From Syntrophomonadaceae bacterium (GTDB taxonomy: Bacteria; Bacillota; Syntrophomonadia; Syntrophomonadales; Syntrophomonadaceae), in contig JAQVWB010000085.1 of the NCBI GenBank assembly GCA_028698695.1, positions 1 to 8,237 on the forward strand: a stretch of DNA of 8,237 nucleotides, given 5' to 3'. Position 1 is the first letter of the stretch. Each line of letters starts with the position of its first letter. The notes beneath the pieces were generated by a model, which was not told where the DNA came from, ran no database searches, and was given only the letters and a program-made list of their open reading frames with translations. Made by a program: the position numbers and the translations under genes. This document shows, piece after piece, positions 5,974 to 8,237 of the stretch.

Positions 5974-7186
5974 CTTTCTCCGTCTCCCTGTCTTCAATTT
6001 TTACTCTCAGCTCTCCATCAGCTAAAATCAACTGTACTTTATCCCCTGGTGATACTTGCTTAACTGAACGAATTATACCGCTTTCATTTCTGACTACTGC
6101 ATAACCCCTTTGTAAAACCTTCAGGGGGCTTAACTTGTCCAGTCCGGAAGCAGCCATCGCCAGTTGGTTTTTCTTACGGCTCATATTATCATTGGCTGCC
6201 CGCAGGAGCCGCTCGCTTAACTCTTTCAATTCATCCTGTTTGGATTGCAGAGATTGCATTAATCCCGAGGTTTTAAGGATTCGCTTAATTACCAACTGAT
6301 CCAGGCTTTCGCTGCGAGTATAGAATACTTTTTCCATAGCCGCTTGCATTCTTTGCTTCAATCGTTGTATTTCCATTCCCAGTTGCTGCAAATCAGGTGA
6401 TGCCAATTGAGCCGCTTGTGTCGGAGTTGCTGCTCTAACATCCGCTACCCAATCTGCCAGGGTAAAATCAGTCTCATGTCCTACTGCCGAAATAACTGGT
6501 ATACGGGATTCAAATATGGCCTTCACTACTTCTTCGCTGTTAAAGGCCATTAAATCTTCCCATGACCCTCCGCCCCGACCAATAATAATGACATCCATAC
6601 CTCCCCAGGCATTTAAACAGCGCAGACCCTGGGCTAATTCCATCGGTGCATCCACACCCTGAACCGCGCTATGATAAAATATCACCTGGATTCCGGCATG
6701 CCGTTGGCGAAGGACTTTTAAAATATCCTGAATAGCTGCACCATCCTGGGAAGTTATTACCCCCACCTTCTGTACGAAAGACGGCAGGGTTTTTTTTATA
6801 TCCGCATTAAAATAACCCTGCTTTTCCAGCCGCTCCTTAAGCTGCTGTAAATACAAGGAAAGACTACCGGCACCAAAAAGCTGTAATTCATCTACATATA
6901 GTTGATATTTCCCCTGACGGTTAAAAACAGAAATCGAACCCCGCGCCAATACTTCCATGCCATTTTCCGGCATAAATTTCAAAGCCCGCGTGCGACTCTT
7001 GAACATTACTGCACTAACGGCGGACTCTTCATCTTTCAGCGTAAAATACATATGTCCGGACTGCTGATACAGCTTAAAACCCGAAATCTCACCGCGCAGC
7101 CAGAAGTCCTGCAATCCCGGCTCAGCCTCCAACAATAGCCCGATAAACTTATTCAATTCACTGACTGTCAAAAATTCAGGTTGCAT
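5954..7186 (-). CDS. xseA: Exodeoxyribonuclease VII large subunit
   Basis: This is the catalytic subunit of exonuclease VII, acting on single-stranded DNA in mismatch and damage repair with XseB. The 410 residues run through an N-terminal OB-fold for DNA binding (about 5-103, with DFWLRGEISGFK and GHMYFTLKDE) and the catalytic domain. That domain shows VGVITSQDGAAIQDIL at 141-156, GRGGGSWEDLMAFNSEE at 203-219 and AVGHETDFTLADWVADVRA at 234-252. A coiled-coil region follows at about 265-345, and then the conserved terminal motif KLSPLKVLQRGYAVV at 351-365. Length is slightly below E. coli XseA and ordinary for Firmicutes. ATG 7186 is 6 nt beyond the folD stop; the ribosome site AGG at 7196-7198 lies at the folD end. 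No key motif is missing. Confidence 0.96.
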   Translation of the reverse strand: MQPEFLTVSELNKFIGLLLEAEPGLQDFWLRGEISGFKLYQQSGHMYFTLKDEESAVSAVMFKSRTRALKFMPENGMEVLARGSISVFNRQGKYQLYVDELQLFGAGSLSLYLQQLKERLEKQGYFNADIKKTLPSFVQKVGVITSQDGAAIQDILKVLRQRHAGIQVIFYHSAVQGVDAPMELAQGLRCLNAWGGMDVIIIGRGGGSWEDLMAFNSEEVVKAIFESRIPVISAVGHETDFTLADWVADVRAATPTQAAQLASPDLQQLGMEIQRLKQRMQAAMEKVFYTRSESLDQLVIKRILKTSGLMQSLQSKQDELKELSERLLRAANDNMSRKKNQLAMAASGLDKLSPLKVLQRGYAVVRNESGIIRSVKQVSPGDKVQLILADGELRVKIEDRETEKGGKNKV

Positions 7187-7192
7187 AATCTT

Positions 7193-8014
7193 TTACCTGT
7201 CCGCAGCCTGGCATAAGTTATTCATTAGCTCGGCAATCAGAATTGGTCCTATTCCGCCGGGCACAGACATCAGATGACCCGATAATCCAGTCATTTTATC
7301 CCGGTTTACATTGCCGCAAACTTTACCCTGGTTCCAGTGAAAACCGGCATCAATAACCAACGCTCCATCTTTGATATGCTGATCATTAAAAATCAGCGGT
7401 TCACCCTTCTCAATAACATAAATATCACTGGCAGGAAGAGTTGCCTTTTTATAATCAGGAATTATGCTGACGCGACTGCCCTGTCGGGTTAGAACTATCG
7501 CCAGCGGAATTATTAAATCAAAAGAATCGCCAACCAGTGTAATTCCCCAATCCGCAAGTGTACCTTTGGTTCGGTTTATCACTTCCATACAAGCCCGGGC
7601 TGCCGGAGATATAAAAGATGCTTCCCCTTGAAAAAGCTGACCCCGATTTCGGGGATTAAAGCCATCCACATCTTTAGCCGGGTCAATTGTGTTCAAAAAG
7701 TCTTCCGTAAATTGTTCCAAATCTCCCGGCAAAGGAAGCTGCAACAGTATGCCGTGCACATCATTATTCTCGTTTAGATCTTCAATATATTTTATGAGTC
7801 CCTCGCGGCTGATACTGGCAGGTAATAAATCCAGACGGCATTTACCACCGATAAACTCAGTGGCCTTCTCTTTTAGACCTGCATAGACCAGGCTTTCTTT
7901 ATCATCCCCCACCACTATGACTGCCAGTGACGGTGCCATATTTCTCTGTTCATTCTCCTGCTTTAAACGCAATTTAATCTCGTTGGCTATTTCACTGCCA
8001 TTAATAATTTCCAT
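7193..8014 (-). CDS. folD: Divergent FolD-type methylenetetrahydrofolate dehydrogenase/cyclohydrolase
   Basis: FolD oxidises 5,10-methylene-THF and hydrolyses methenyl-THF to 10-formyl-THF; in acetogens and syntrophs it also serves the Wood-Ljungdahl methyl branch. The 273-residue length is near normal (about 280-290). Catalytic positions are kept: Tyr44 and Lys48 in YAGLK, Gln92 in GILLQLPLPG (88-97), and Asp117 in KDVDGF (114-119). VPGGIGP (251-257) is also present. The cofactor half is unusual. GRSxxVGxP appears as GDSFDLIIP (162-170), the PCTP motif as FISP (134-137), the His/Thr-containing strand after it as IIPDYKK (184-190), and the GDV motif as GNV (234-236). It could be an active enzyme with altered cofactor preference or a repurposed paralog. 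ATG 8014 has AGGAG (8026-8030) 11 nt upstream, and xseA follows after 6 nt. Confidence 0.87.
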   Translation of the reverse strand: MEIINGSEIANEIKLRLKQENEQRNMAPSLAVIVVGDDKESLVYAGLKEKATEFIGGKCRLDLLPASISREGLIKYIEDLNENNDVHGILLQLPLPGDLEQFTEDFLNTIDPAKDVDGFNPRNRGQLFQGEASFISPAARACMEVINRTKGTLADWGITLVGDSFDLIIPLAIVLTRQGSRVSIIPDYKKATLPASDIYVIEKGEPLIFNDQHIKDGALVIDAGFHWNQGKVCGNVNRDKMTGLSGHLMSVPGGIGPILIAELMNNLCQAADR

Positions 8015-8021
8015 TGATCCT

Positions 8022-8237
8022 TCAACTCCTGACTGAATACTTATGTAATAAATATGCCAAATGGGCTACGCCTACCGCATTATCGGAACTTAATCCCGGT
8101 TCTGCAAAAAACAGCTTCATCCCTACGGCAGGATGTTCCAATCTATCAATAATTCGCTTTCTTATCAAATGATTAGCCATTACCCCCCCTACCAGTAAAA
8201 CCTTATTTTCATGCTTTTGAGGTTCAATTTTAAGTAA
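8022..8237 (-). CDS. C-terminal end of a TsaD/Gcp-like (ASKHA fold) protein, 5' end beyond the window
   Basis: I translated 71 residues from the window edge to a TGA at 8022-8024. They read as the C-terminal quarter of the TsaD/Kae1/Gcp family: VLLVGGVMANHLIRKRI (13-29) matches the GGVxANxxLR motif, and FAEPGLSSDNAVGVAHLAYL (44-63) matches the terminal P..CTDNaaMIA..G motif, with its metal-ligand Asp at 52. The usual CTDN is SSDN. TsaD makes the threonylcarbamoyl modification of tRNA A37. Divergence in this motif, and the position beside folD rather than beside tsaB/tsaE, suggest a Gcp-like paralog instead of TsaD itself, but only the tail is visible. The stop is 7 nt before folD, and folD's ribosome site AGGAG lies within the last codons of this gene, so the two are in one operon. 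Confidence 0.75.
   Translation of the reverse strand, partial: LLKIEPQKHENKVLLVGGVMANHLIRKRIIDRLEHPAVGMKLFFAEPGLSSDNAVGVAHLAYLLHKYSVRS

Noticed and set aside
1..8237. CRISPR arrays, insertion sequences, tRNA or rRNA genes, integration sites
   Set aside because: I found no spaced repeats, transposase frames, terminal inverted repeats or tRNA-like cloverleaf sequence. The window is a compact housekeeping operon.

Overview
The window suggests an anaerobic, low-to-moderate GC member of the Clostridia (Firmicutes). The evidence is the gene order, ispA - OLE RNA - oapA - dxs - tlyA - nadK preceded by folD-xseA-xseB, together with purine-rich Shine-Dalgarno sites and frequent GTG/TTG starts. A Syntrophomonas- or Desulfotomaculum-type organism would fit, but the species cannot be fixed from this sequence.

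Everything reads on the minus strand, so the transcriptional order runs from the right end of the window to the left. It starts with the 3' end of a TsaD/Gcp-like gene (8237-8022), then folD (8014-7193), xseA (7186-5954), xseB (5973-5752) and ispA (5742-4834). After a gap come oapA (4090-3509), dxs (3503-1587), tlyA (1600-767) and nadK (789-1, its 3' end cut by the window edge). Protein-coding spacing is very tight, with overlaps of about 14-23 nt or gaps of 5-9 nt, as expected for one operon with translational coupling.

The exception is the roughly 740-nt stretch between ispA and oapA. It has no credible coding frame, but on the minus strand it is rich in RNA hairpins. Its 3' part matches my memory of the most conserved portion of OLE RNA (Ornate, Large, Extremophilic). 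OLE is one of the largest structured non-coding RNAs known in bacteria. A perfect extended -10 promoter element lies just upstream, and the gene just downstream encodes a small multi-pass membrane protein with the OapA-type signature. OapA is the protein that takes OLE RNA to the membrane. This ribonucleoprotein system is the notable content of the window.

The coding genes supply isoprenoid precursors (Dxs makes DXP, IspA makes farnesyl diphosphate), one-carbon folate metabolism (FolD), DNA processing (exonuclease VII, XseA/XseB), rRNA methylation (TlyA family) and NADP supply (NAD kinase). OLE/OapA sits exactly between the two isoprenoid genes, as in other OLE-bearing Firmicutes. A second point of interest is FolD: it keeps the catalytic residues but has lost most of the classical NADP-binding signature.
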